DNA from: Flavobacteriales bacterium UBA2798
GTDB lineage: Bacteria; Bacteroidota; Bacteroidia; Flavobacteriales_D; UBA2798
DNA: 11,909 nucleotides
Direction of reading: 5' to 3'
Assembly (NCBI GenBank): GCA_002351955.1
Contig: DEHO01000063.1
Location: 5,051-16,959 of the forward strand
In this document: positions 1-6,075 of the stretch, one piece after another
Layout of the letters: each line of letters starts with the position of its first letter
Position numbering within the stretch: position 1 is the stretch's first letter
Translations under genes and position numbers: made by a program
The notes under the pieces: generated by a model
The model's database searches: none
What the model saw: only the letters and a program-made list of their open reading frames with translations
Told to the model about the DNA's origin: nothing

Positions 1-542
1 ATGCTTAGTTTCAATTTGTATTTACGTGAGCTCCAAAGCGAATCCATAAAATCAATTTCTGCTCCGAGGAGGTTCAGTCCGTTAGTATGTTCGAAATACA
101 AAAAGTCAGGTGACAACATCATTACACTATCGTTGTACTGTCCGGCAAATTGCGAAGATGCAGCTTCAGTGATATACCCCTCCATCAATACAGGCTGCCA
201 GTTGCGCATGACGTATTTCATGTGGTCGTCAAGAAGTGATATGCTGATCTTATCGGTGAGGTAATACCCGATTTTGAAATTGTACTGAGGCCGGGCCAGG
301 TGTACGGGATTGGCATATACTCTCAGATTAAAAGCCTCCGGACGATCACTGGCCAGGACATTATCCAGGACAAAATCGTATCCGGGTCCCCATAAGTGGA
401 TATCACTGGAAGAATACTGGGCCCGATTATAGCCCCAGCCGAAGAAAAATCGTCCCTTTCGCACGATTTCCGTATTCTGGGATTGGCCTGAAAAGGATGA
501 AAAAAGAAGGAAAAGTCCGAGAAAAACCGATAATCTGTTCAT
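1..542 (-). CDS. Secreted, probable outer-membrane protein, 3' end outside window
   Basis: This reading frame is open from an ATG at 540-542 to the window edge, giving 180 residues with no stop, so the C-terminus is missing. The first 20 or so residues are a signal peptide: MNR, then a hydrophobic stretch (about 4-15), then a small/polar region SFSGQSQ where cleavage is likely. The mature part is rich in aromatic residues in alternating, strand-like patterns: RFFFGWGYNRAQYSSSDI at 31-48, GPGYDF at 52-57, and PQYNFKIGYYLTDKISISLL at 85-104. This suggests a beta-barrel or other envelope beta-protein of the kind common as uncharacterised Bacteroidota proteins. No catalytic motif is visible and I do not recognise a named family. 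A TAnnTTTG box ends 5 bases before the ATG. The gene is divergent from the cold-shock gene, with 82 bases between the starts. The coding call is firm; function is unknown. Confidence 0.8.
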   Translation of the reverse strand, partial: MNRLSVFLGLFLLFSSFSGQSQNTEIVRKGRFFFGWGYNRAQYSSSDIHLWGPGYDFVLDNVLASDRPEAFNLRVYANPVHLARPQYNFKIGYYLTDKISISLLDDHMKYVMRNWQPVLMEGYITEAASSQFAGQYNDSVMMLSPDFLYFEHTNGLNLLGAEIDFMDSLWSSRKYKLKLS

Positions 543-547
543 GTTCA

Positions 548-555
548 CAAAGGTA
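548..555 (-). promoter_or_regulatory. Bacteroidota -7 box for the 542 gene
   Basis: On the minus strand this reads TACCTTTG, an exact match to the Bacteroidota sigma factor -7 consensus TAnnTTTG. It ends 5 bases before the ATG at 542, placing the expected transcription start at or next to the start codon. No clear TTTG/TTG -33 element is seen 19-22 bases upstream, only a T-run. Confidence 0.55.
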
Positions 556-559
556 GCTA

Positions 560-590
560 TTGACTTTGATTAAAAAATGACTTAACTTTC
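560..590 (+). promoter_or_regulatory. Promoter for the cold-shock-domain gene
   Basis: TTG at 560-562 is followed after 20 bases by TAACTTTC at 583-590, one mismatch from TAnnTTTG, with normal Bacteroidota -33/-7 spacing. Transcription would begin near 595, leaving a leader of about 30 bases before the ATG at 625. That is longer than the predicted leaders of the neighbouring genes. The motif lies in the divergent intergenic region shared with the 542 gene. Confidence 0.45.
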
Positions 591-624
591 CCTTTTTAGA
601 TTAGGATATACATCATCTATCGCT

Positions 625-825
625 ATGCCTACCGGAACAGTTAAGTTTTACAACCGCAAGAACAAATTTGGTTTCATCAAGGTTGATGACACCGGCGCGG
701 AGATTTATGTTCGCCAGAGCGGGATTGTCGACCCCATTAATGAGGGTGACCGTGTGGAGTTTGAAATGGAAGAACACCCAAAAGGACCCATCGCCGTGAA
801 AGTGAAGAAGCTGGCTGCTGAATAA
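625..825 (+). CDS. Cold-shock-domain small protein (CspA-like, variant RNP2)
   Basis: This 66-residue protein is a single cold-shock domain, an OB-fold that binds single-stranded RNA or DNA and usually acts as an RNA chaperone in the cytoplasm. Visible hallmarks are the opening GTVKFYN (4-10), the RNP1-like NKFGFI (13-18) with aromatic F15 and F17, the RNP2-like IYVRQS (27-32), and the closing EGDRVEFEMEEHPKGPIAVKV (40-60). The length matches the family norm of about 65-70. In typical members RNP2 reads IFVH; here the histidine is arginine (R30) and the preceding aromatic is Y28, so one stacking residue of the usual nucleic-acid face is missing. The K-G of the usual KGFGFI is also N13-K14. 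A promoter sits upstream and the next gene has its own -7 box, so it is probably monocistronic. Family assignment is strong; the exact role is not determined. Confidence 0.93.
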   Translation: MPTGTVKFYNRKNKFGFIKVDDTGAEIYVRQSGIVDPINEGDRVEFEMEEHPKGPIAVKVKKLAAE

Positions 826-849
826 GCGTCTGTTTTTCCGTCTCCTGCA

Positions 850-888
850 ACGAAGCGATTATTCGGTTTCGTGACTCCCTTCTTTTTT
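850..888 (+). terminator. Possible intrinsic terminator after the cold-shock gene
   Basis: ACGAA (850-854) pairs with TTCGT (868-872). The stem extends inward through a G-T and a C-G pair with one bulge, closing on a short TTAT loop. A T-rich stretch including six Ts follows at 879-888, somewhat farther from the stem than is ideal. It lies 25 bases after the stop codon. The modest stem and offset T-tract make this a tentative call. Confidence 0.3.
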
Positions 889-898
889 CTGATTTTTG
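867..898 (+). promoter_or_regulatory. Promoter for the glycosyltransferase gene
   Basis: GATTTTTG at 891-898 differs from TAnnTTTG only in its first base. TTTC at 867-870, a near match to the -33 TTTG, lies 20 bases upstream. The -7 box ends 4 bases before the GTG at 903, so the transcript would start at or beside the start codon. This also supports GTG 903 over the internal ATG at 936. Confidence 0.4.
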
Positions 899-902
899 CG
901 GC

Positions 903-1988
903 GTGAAAGCCGACCGCCATATTCTTGTTCTATGCATGCACCACATCGATCGTGCTCCCAATCAGCGCTTTCGCATTGAGCAGTATGTGCCCTATCTCCG
1001 GGAAAACGGTGTGGAGCTTACCTTTTCGCCTTTATTAAGCAAAGAAGATGATGCGGTATTCTACCGTCCGGGCAATCTTTTCAAAAAAATACAGATCGTT
1101 CTTCGCTCCATACGCCAACGGCGCAGGGATTTGCAGCGTGCGTCGCAATTTGATGCGGTACTGATCATTCGCGAAGCACTCTTTATCGGTCCGCCCCGAA
1201 TAGAAAGAAAACTTCGAAAAAAAGGGCTGACTGTCATTTACGATTTCGACGATGCCATCTGGAAGCTGGATGTATCGCGGGCCAACCGCTGGTTTGGATT
1301 TTTGAAGTTCCCGGGAAAAACGGCAGCTATTATTCGTCTTGCCGATAAGGTCATTGCCGGCAACGAATACCTTGCAGATTATGCAAAAGCTTTTAACCCG
1401 AATGTGCACATCATTCCAACAACTGTGGAAACCCGTACATTCCTCCCCGGAAAAAAAGACGCTTCTTCTCCTGTTGTCATTGGCTGGAGCGGGAGTCTTA
1501 CCACCATCAAGCATTTTCGGATTGCAGTGCCGGTACTCAAAAAATTACGCGAACACTATGGCGATCGGATTCGTTTTAAAGTGATTGGTCACGCAGGATT
1601 CTCAGAGGAAGAATTGGGTATCCGGGGAACAGCCTGGTCATCGGAAAGAGAATTGGAAGAATTACAGGAGATCGATATCGGCATCATGCCATTGCCCGAT
1701 GATGAATGGTCGAAAGGCAAGTGCGGACTCAAAGGATTGGTTTACATGTCGATCGGCATTCCCAGTGTGATGTCGCCTGTTGGAGTAAACACCCAAATCA
1801 TTCGTCACGGAGAAAACGGATTTCTCGCAGGCACTGAAGCAGAATGGTTTGAGATCTTATCCCTCCTGATCGAAAGCCCCGAACTGCGCAAACAAATCGG
1901 CTCCTCAGGCCGCCAAACCGTTGTAGAAAACTACTCCGTACTTGCCAACCGGGAAAATTATCTGAACATACTTGGTAAATCCTCCTAA
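903..1988 (+). CDS. GT-B fold glycosyltransferase (GT4-like)
   Basis: This 361-residue cytosolic or membrane-associated enzyme probably transfers a sugar from a nucleotide donor to a cell-envelope glycan; donor and acceptor cannot be told from the sequence. The N-terminal Rossmann half begins HILVLCMHH (6-14), with a PNQRFRIEQYVPYL helix (19-32). The mid-protein signature YDFDDAIW (113-120) is characteristic of a GT4-related group. The C-terminal half has IGWSGS (193-198), GIMPLPDDEWSKGKCGLK (260-277), a donor-binding-like MSIGIPSVMSPVGVN (282-296) and GENGFLA (303-309). No signal peptide or membrane segment is seen. The start is GTG at 903: the next Met (residue 12, base 936) would cut away the first beta strand. 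It stands alone rather than in a polysaccharide cluster, at least within this window. The family is confident; the specificity is unknown. Confidence 0.88.
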   Translation: MKADRHILVLCMHHIDRAPNQRFRIEQYVPYLRENGVELTFSPLLSKEDDAVFYRPGNLFKKIQIVLRSIRQRRRDLQRASQFDAVLIIREALFIGPPRIERKLRKKGLTVIYDFDDAIWKLDVSRANRWFGFLKFPGKTAAIIRLADKVIAGNEYLADYAKAFNPNVHIIPTTVETRTFLPGKKDASSPVVIGWSGSLTTIKHFRIAVPVLKKLREHYGDRIRFKVIGHAGFSEEELGIRGTAWSSERELEELQEIDIGIMPLPDDEWSKGKCGLKGLVYMSIGIPSVMSPVGVNTQIIRHGENGFLAGTEAEWFEILSLLIESPELRKQIGSSGRQTVVENYSVLANRENYLNILGKSS

Positions 1989-1999
1989 AATACATCCTT

Positions 2000-2029
2000 T
2001 GTCCTCCGAAGCTTCAGCGTAGGGGGACA
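2000..2029. repeat. 30-base imperfect palindrome (possible dispersed intergenic element)
   Basis: TGTCCTCC (2000-2007) pairs with GGGGGACA (2022-2029) with seven Watson-Crick pairs and one wobble. A perfect 8-base palindrome, GAAGCTTC, lies in between at 2008-2015. It begins 11 bases after the glycosyltransferase stop codon and ends 21 bases before the gcvT -7 box. No T-run follows on the plus strand, so it is not a classic intrinsic terminator. Its form resembles short REP-like intergenic palindromes. A structured 3' end for the upstream transcript is the other reading. Confidence 0.5.
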
Positions 2030-2050
2030 TCTGTAAACCCCAATTTCTGT

Positions 2051-2058
2051 TACATTTG
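2051..2058 (+). promoter_or_regulatory. Bacteroidota -7 box for gcvT
   Basis: TACATTTG is an exact TAnnTTTG match and ends 17 bases before the gcvT ATG, predicting a leader of about 12 bases. The -33 position falls just downstream of the 2000-2029 palindrome; only a weak CTG (2031-2033) at 17-base spacing is present. Confidence 0.45.
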
Positions 2059-2075
2059 CGAAAACCCCCTTCATC

Positions 2076-3176
2076 ATGGAAACAACTACTGCACTTAAAA
2101 ACACCGCACTCACCGATAAACATATTGCGCTTGGAGCCAAGATGGTTCCTTTTGCGGGATACAATATGCCGGTATCATACAGCGGATTGAATGATGAACA
2201 TGCAACCGTGCGCGAAGCAGTAGGAATGTTTGATGTGAGTCACATGGGCGAATTTATTCTCCGTGGACCAAATGCTCTCGATCTTATTCAACGTGTAACA
2301 TCAAACGATGCATCCGTGTTGGTCGACGGAAAAGCGCAATATTCCTGTTTACCCAATGATAAAGGCGGAATTGTGGATGATTTGATCGTTTACAAAATAG
2401 CCGATGAGCACTACATGCTGGTGGTGAATGCTTCCAACATGGAAAAAGACTGGAACTGGATCAGCAAACACAACACAAAGGGTGTCGATATGAAAAACAT
2501 CAGCGACGACACTTCATTACTGGCAGTTCAGGGACCAAAAGCGATGGCGACATTGCAAAAGCTAACCGACGTTAAGCTCTCTGAAATTCCCTATTATGCG
2601 TTTCGTATTGGCACTTTCAATGGTGTAAACGAAGTTGTCATTTCCAATACCGGTTACACCGGAGCAGGCGGATTTGAACTGTATTTTCCCAATGCACATG
2701 CAGAGAAAATCTGGGATGCTATTCTTGAGGCAGGAAAAGAATTTGGTATTAAACCGATAGGATTAGGTGCACGCGACACACTTCGTTTGGAAATGGGATT
2801 CTGTTTGTATGGAAACGACATTGACGATACCACATCACCATTGGAAGCAGGATTGGGATGGATCACCAAATTCACCAAGGAATTTACCAATAGTAAAGCG
2901 ATAGCCGAGCAAAAAGAAAAAGGGGTAAGCCGCAAGTTGGTCGGATTCGAAATGATCGACAGAGGTATTCCGCGTCACGATTACGAGATTGCAGATGCAG
3001 CCGGAAATATCATTGGAAAAGTAACATCAGGAACACAGGCCCCCACTTTGCAAAAAGGAATCGGAATGGGTTATGTGAGCACATCATTTGCGAGTCCCGA
3101 TTCAGAAATTTTTGTGAAAGTGCGTGATAAAGCACTCAAAGCAAAAGTGGTGAAACTTCCTTTTCTCAAAAAGTAA
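2076..3176 (+). CDS. gcvT: Aminomethyltransferase, glycine cleavage system T protein
   Basis: GcvT releases ammonia from the aminomethyl group held on lipoylated H protein and transfers the one-carbon unit to tetrahydrofolate, forming 5,10-methylene-THF in the cytoplasm. The 366 residues match the usual length of about 360. Family blocks appear in order: MVPFAGYNMPVSY (23-35), FDVSHMGEF (52-60), GGIVDDLIVY (97-106) with D101 at the catalytic aspartate position of the E. coli enzyme, SNTGYTGAGGFELY (190-203), GARDTLRLEMG (231-241) with the folate-binding region, and VTSGTQAPTLQKGIGMGYV near the C-terminus. The usual Glu in GYTGEDGFE is Ala here, a tolerated-looking change. An exact -7 box precedes it. 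A comB-like gene starts 18 bases after its stop, so the two are probably cotranscribed. The other glycine cleavage genes are not in the window. Confidence 0.97.
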   Translation: METTTALKNTALTDKHIALGAKMVPFAGYNMPVSYSGLNDEHATVREAVGMFDVSHMGEFILRGPNALDLIQRVTSNDASVLVDGKAQYSCLPNDKGGIVDDLIVYKIADEHYMLVVNASNMEKDWNWISKHNTKGVDMKNISDDTSLLAVQGPKAMATLQKLTDVKLSEIPYYAFRIGTFNGVNEVVISNTGYTGAGGFELYFPNAHAEKIWDAILEAGKEFGIKPIGLGARDTLRLEMGFCLYGNDIDDTTSPLEAGLGWITKFTKEFTNSKAIAEQKEKGVSRKLVGFEMIDRGIPRHDYEIADAAGNIIGKVTSGTQAPTLQKGIGMGYVSTSFASPDSEIFVKVRDKALKAKVVKLPFLKK

Positions 3177-3194
3177 TTTTATTCCGCTTTAGCA

Positions 3195-3917
3195 ATGAGT
3201 CAAGCGACAGTAGACGCCTGTTTTTCTCCGTATCTCTATCCGGTATACCGGAACGACGATAACATTGTGGTGATCATCGATATTTTGCGGGCGACATCTG
3301 CCATTTGCACCGCATTTGAGCACGGAGTAGAAAAAATCATTCCTGTTGCAACCGTAGATGAAGCGCGCGAATACAAAGCAAAAGGATTTCTTGCAGGTGC
3401 AGAACGCGATGCTGTTCCCGTAGAAGGATTTGATTTCGGAAATTCTCCATTCAGTTACATGGGAGAACACATCAAGGGACAAACCATTGTTCTTACCACC
3501 ACCAATGGCACACAAGCCATCAATGCGGCAAAGGATGCACACAAAGTCATAATTGGTGCATTTACCAATATCACCGCTGTTTGCAATTACCTGAAATCGC
3601 AGGACCGCAATGTGATGTTACTTTGTTCGGGTTGGAAAAATAAATTCAATCTCGAAGACGCATTGTTTGCCGGTGCGGTAACCGAAGAACTCAGCAAACA
3701 TCCGGAGCTGTTCAAGCTACAGGACGCCGCACTTGCATTGAAATACCTCTATCAGCAGGCGATGGAAGATCCGCATAAATTCCTGCACAACGCATCGCAC
3801 AAAGAGCGTTTGGCCAAACTGGGATTAAAAGAAGATATCAAGTATTGTTTGCAGAACGATCTCACCAAAGAAATTCCGGTGCTGGAAAACGGAGCGCTTG
3901 TACGGCTCAGGTATTAA
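3195..3917 (+). CDS. comB: 2-phosphosulfolactate phosphatase family protein (ComB-like)
   Basis: ComB enzymes are Mg-dependent acid phosphatases that convert 2-phosphosulfolactate to sulfolactate, a step known from coenzyme M synthesis in methanogens and also found in many bacteria that make no coenzyme M. The 240 residues carry the family blocks: VVIIDILRATSAI (25-37), the glycine-rich FLAGAERDAVPVEGFDFGNSP (65-85), TTTNGTQA (101-108), LLCSGW (142-147) and NLEDALFAGAV (152-162). No signal peptide is seen, so it should be cytosolic. It follows gcvT by 18 bases with no clear promoter of its own (the best candidate, TAATTTTA at 3174-3181, overlaps the gcvT stop), so it probably belongs to the gcvT transcript. 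The family is clear. The substrate in this organism is inferred, since no phosphosulfolactate synthase (ComA) gene is in view. Confidence 0.9.
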   Translation: MSQATVDACFSPYLYPVYRNDDNIVVIIDILRATSAICTAFEHGVEKIIPVATVDEAREYKAKGFLAGAERDAVPVEGFDFGNSPFSYMGEHIKGQTIVLTTTNGTQAINAAKDAHKVIIGAFTNITAVCNYLKSQDRNVMLLCSGWKNKFNLEDALFAGAVTEELSKHPELFKLQDAALALKYLYQQAMEDPHKFLHNASHKERLAKLGLKEDIKYCLQNDLTKEIPVLENGALVRLRY

Positions 3918-3930
3918 GTTTTTTCTTTCA

Positions 3931-3979
3931 GAGAGGAGGGATTTGCAAGTGCGGGAATGTACACAGGAAGGCTCCTCTC
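3931..3979. other. Inverted repeat between convergent genes
   Basis: GAGAGGAG (3931-3938) is the perfect reverse complement of CTCCTCTC (3972-3979), separated by 33 bases, in the 76-base gap between the stops of the comB-like and U32 genes. It could act as a weak bidirectional transcription stop. However, the T-run at about 3918-3927 comes before the stem on the plus strand and no T-tract follows on either strand, so an intrinsic terminator is not well supported. Confidence 0.3.
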
Positions 3980-3993
3980 ATTCGCAACTTCAA

Positions 3994-5856
3994 TCAATCC
4001 TCCTCCTCAAACTCCAATTCCGCATCTTTCTCCCAGATCTCCATTTCGCAAGGTTTGCAATTGAATTTTAGTTTGTATTCGTTGGTACCGTGCTTCAAGG
4101 TGAGCGGTTCTGTCAACTTCTCTCCCATGGTTTCACGCTGAAAACGCGGACATTTTCCGAGTTCGTATTTCACACAATATTTCGTTACCATCACCCGCGA
4201 TTTTCCGGGATCCCACTGAAGCTCGAATGCTTTTTCAATTTCAGTTACACCGTGACGCTTGTAAAATGCACGCGCTAACTTATTGGAAACATTATAGGTA
4301 AAATCAAGTTTTTCTACCGGATAAGGATGATCTGTTTTTACATGTTGGTGCTCTTCGCGTACATATTCTTTCAGCCGCACATCCATCAATTGATCGAGCA
4401 CATCGCGACGCATTTCATTCACTTTTGAAATCGGTAAAAACCAATTCGAAGAAAATTCAATCGTTATTTCGTCCACCACAAAAGGTGTATTCCCGGCCTT
4501 CGCCAGATTCTTTTTGATATTGGGTTCTGCCGATTCCGCACTCTTTGCAAGTTCTTTGTTAAGCACCGCTTCTACAATCGCTTTGTGACCATCTTCATCG
4601 CATGCCTCCAGTAAAAATCCCTGCGTTGTATCTTTCAGTGTTAACTGTACTCCTATTTTTCGGATAACACTGTCTTCGCGTTCAACGAGGCGGTTAAATT
4701 CTGCATCCGAATTTCTGTAGATGACTGTCCCGGGAGCGAGCGGTTTAAATACATTGGGAACAACAACATCGTTGATGATGATGTTGATCTGTGCACCGTC
4801 TGCTTCTCCGTTTTCGTTGATGAAATACAAACCATCACCGTTGTTCAGCAGATCGGAATTTTCGATTACATATCCATTCGCTTTGGTCTCGATCAGTTTG
4901 CCGATGAGTTGTCCCTGCGACTTCGGGCTCTCCCAGGAGCCTATACGCTCTGTGCGTTTGTTTACGAAATAATCGGTGTATCCGCGGTTAAAACTGCGAT
5001 CGAGTTTAGCTTCAAAATTGTAGAATGTTCTTCCCGATGATGCTTTCTCAAAATGAGGATTGTTCTCCAGAAATGCATCCAGTTTTTTACGCAGATAAGA
5101 GGTGTTGTTTTTTACATACACCATATCCTTGAGACGACCTTCAATTTTAAAAGAAGAAATTCCCGCTTCAATCAATTGCGGTAACTGATCAGAAAGATCA
5201 AGATCCTTAATGGAAAGCAAATGACTATTTGCGATCAGTGTTGTTCCATTACCATCAATCAGCTGATAAGGCAAACGGCAATTCTGCGCACACGAACCTC
5301 TGTTGGCGCTGCGTTCTCCTCCTGCGATACTCATGTAGCAATTACCGCTAAAGGAAACACAAAGCGCACCCGAAACAAAAAACTCCAGTTCAACATCCGT
5401 AGCTTCATGAATTTCGCGGATCTGATCCAGATTCAATTCACGCGCAAGCACCACACGCTGTATTCCTGCCTCGGCAAGAAATTTGACATGTTTAGGGTCG
5501 CGGTTGTTAGCCTGTGTGCTGGCATGAATTACAATTGGAGGAAGATCCATTTCCAGGATAGCCATATCCTGCACAATAAGCGCATCTACACCAATAGCGT
5601 AAAGTTTATGAATAAGCTTACGACAGGCTTCCAATTCGTTGTCGTAGAGAATGGTATTGATAACCACAAAAACTTTTGCCTTAAACAAATGCGCATACTC
5701 CACCATTTCGGCAATATCATCTACCGAATTCGTTGCATTCGATCGGGCACCAAAAGCTTCGGCACCAATATACACCGCATCTGCACCGGCATTGATAGCT
5801 GCCATCCCCTGAATAAGGTTTTTGGCCGGAGCGAGAATTTCTATTTTTCGTTTCAT
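3994..5856 (-). CDS. U32 family protein, RlhA/TrhP-type RNA hydroxylation factor
   Basis: This 620-residue protein belongs to the family annotated as peptidase U32 or collagenase-like. Its characterised E. coli members RlhA (YdcP) and TrhP (YegQ) hydroxylate 23S rRNA C2501 and wobble uridines of tRNA. The N-terminal barrel opens with EILAPAKNL (6-14) and AINAGADAVYIG (20-31). The U32 signature runs E158 to S176, in the order E-x-F-x2-G-A-L-C-x4-G-x-C-x-M-S. Four clustered cysteines (C166, C173, C189, C193) fit the Fe-S ligand set known in U32 relatives. SFKIEGRLKDMVYV follows around 234-247. The acidic-ended C-terminal region adds C561, C569, C600 and C603. The size favours the long RlhA-like form over shorter TrhP. 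The first ATG at 5856 is preferred to a TTG at 5868, which overlaps the -7 box. The family is certain; the target RNA is inferred. Confidence 0.9.
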   Translation of the reverse strand: MKRKIEILAPAKNLIQGMAAINAGADAVYIGAEAFGARSNATNSVDDIAEMVEYAHLFKAKVFVVINTILYDNELEACRKLIHKLYAIGVDALIVQDMAILEMDLPPIVIHASTQANNRDPKHVKFLAEAGIQRVVLARELNLDQIREIHEATDVELEFFVSGALCVSFSGNCYMSIAGGERSANRGSCAQNCRLPYQLIDGNGTTLIANSHLLSIKDLDLSDQLPQLIEAGISSFKIEGRLKDMVYVKNNTSYLRKKLDAFLENNPHFEKASSGRTFYNFEAKLDRSFNRGYTDYFVNKRTERIGSWESPKSQGQLIGKLIETKANGYVIENSDLLNNGDGLYFINENGEADGAQINIIINDVVVPNVFKPLAPGTVIYRNSDAEFNRLVEREDSVIRKIGVQLTLKDTTQGFLLEACDEDGHKAIVEAVLNKELAKSAESAEPNIKKNLAKAGNTPFVVDEITIEFSSNWFLPISKVNEMRRDVLDQLMDVRLKEYVREEHQHVKTDHPYPVEKLDFTYNVSNKLARAFYKRHGVTEIEKAFELQWDPGKSRVMVTKYCVKYELGKCPRFQRETMGEKLTEPLTLKHGTNEYKLKFNCKPCEMEIWEKDAELEFEEED

Positions 5857-5865
5857 AAAGCCATG

Positions 5866-5898
5866 CAAAAGTACGAAAATGAAGGGAATCCACTACAA
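5866..5898 (-). promoter_or_regulatory. Promoter for the U32 gene
   Basis: On the minus strand TTG (5896-5898) is followed after 22 bases by TACTTTTG (5866-5873), an exact -7 match. The box ends 9 bases before ATG 5856, giving a leader of only a few bases. It overlaps the possible TTG start at 5868, which argues that the protein begins at 5856. Confidence 0.6.
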
Positions 5899-6063
5899 TT
5901 CCACCTGTGCTTCAGTCCTCCTTCGTTCACTGCTATGGATAGGTAAATGAATCCCAACACTTATCAAAGAGGCTTGAAGAGAGTCTGTGACGCAGAAAAA
6001 CAGCTTCGAATTGACCCCCTTCAGAAATTGCAGTTTGTTAACATATACTGGGTTGTGCTTTTG

Positions 6064-6071
6064 TATATTTA
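6064..6071 (+). promoter_or_regulatory. -7-like box for the Zn-enzyme gene
   Basis: TATATTTA differs from TAnnTTTG only in its last base and ends 4 bases before ATG 6076, the same spacing seen at several other genes here. A TTTG at 6034-6037 lies 26 bases upstream, longer than the usual -33 spacing, so the -33 element is uncertain. Confidence 0.35.
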
Positions 6072-6075
6072 CATC

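Noticed and set aside
1035..1514. 159-codon minus-strand open frame inside the glycosyltransferase gene
   Set aside because: Antisense shadow of a well-supported GT-B enzyme with no motifs.
3931..3979. Strong intrinsic terminator between the convergent comB-like and U32 genes
   Set aside because: The 8-base arms are perfect but the loop is 33 bases and no T-tract follows on either strand, so only a tentative inverted repeat is listed.
5221..5946. 241-codon plus-strand open frame opposite the U32 gene
   Set aside because: Most of it is antisense to a strongly conserved coding sequence, has no family motifs, a poor start and cysteine/histidine-rich composition typical of a reverse-complement shadow.
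5947..6075. 43-codon N-terminal extension of the Zn-enzyme
   Set aside because: It precedes an obvious signal peptide, overlaps the -7-like box at 6064-6071 and has no conserved features.
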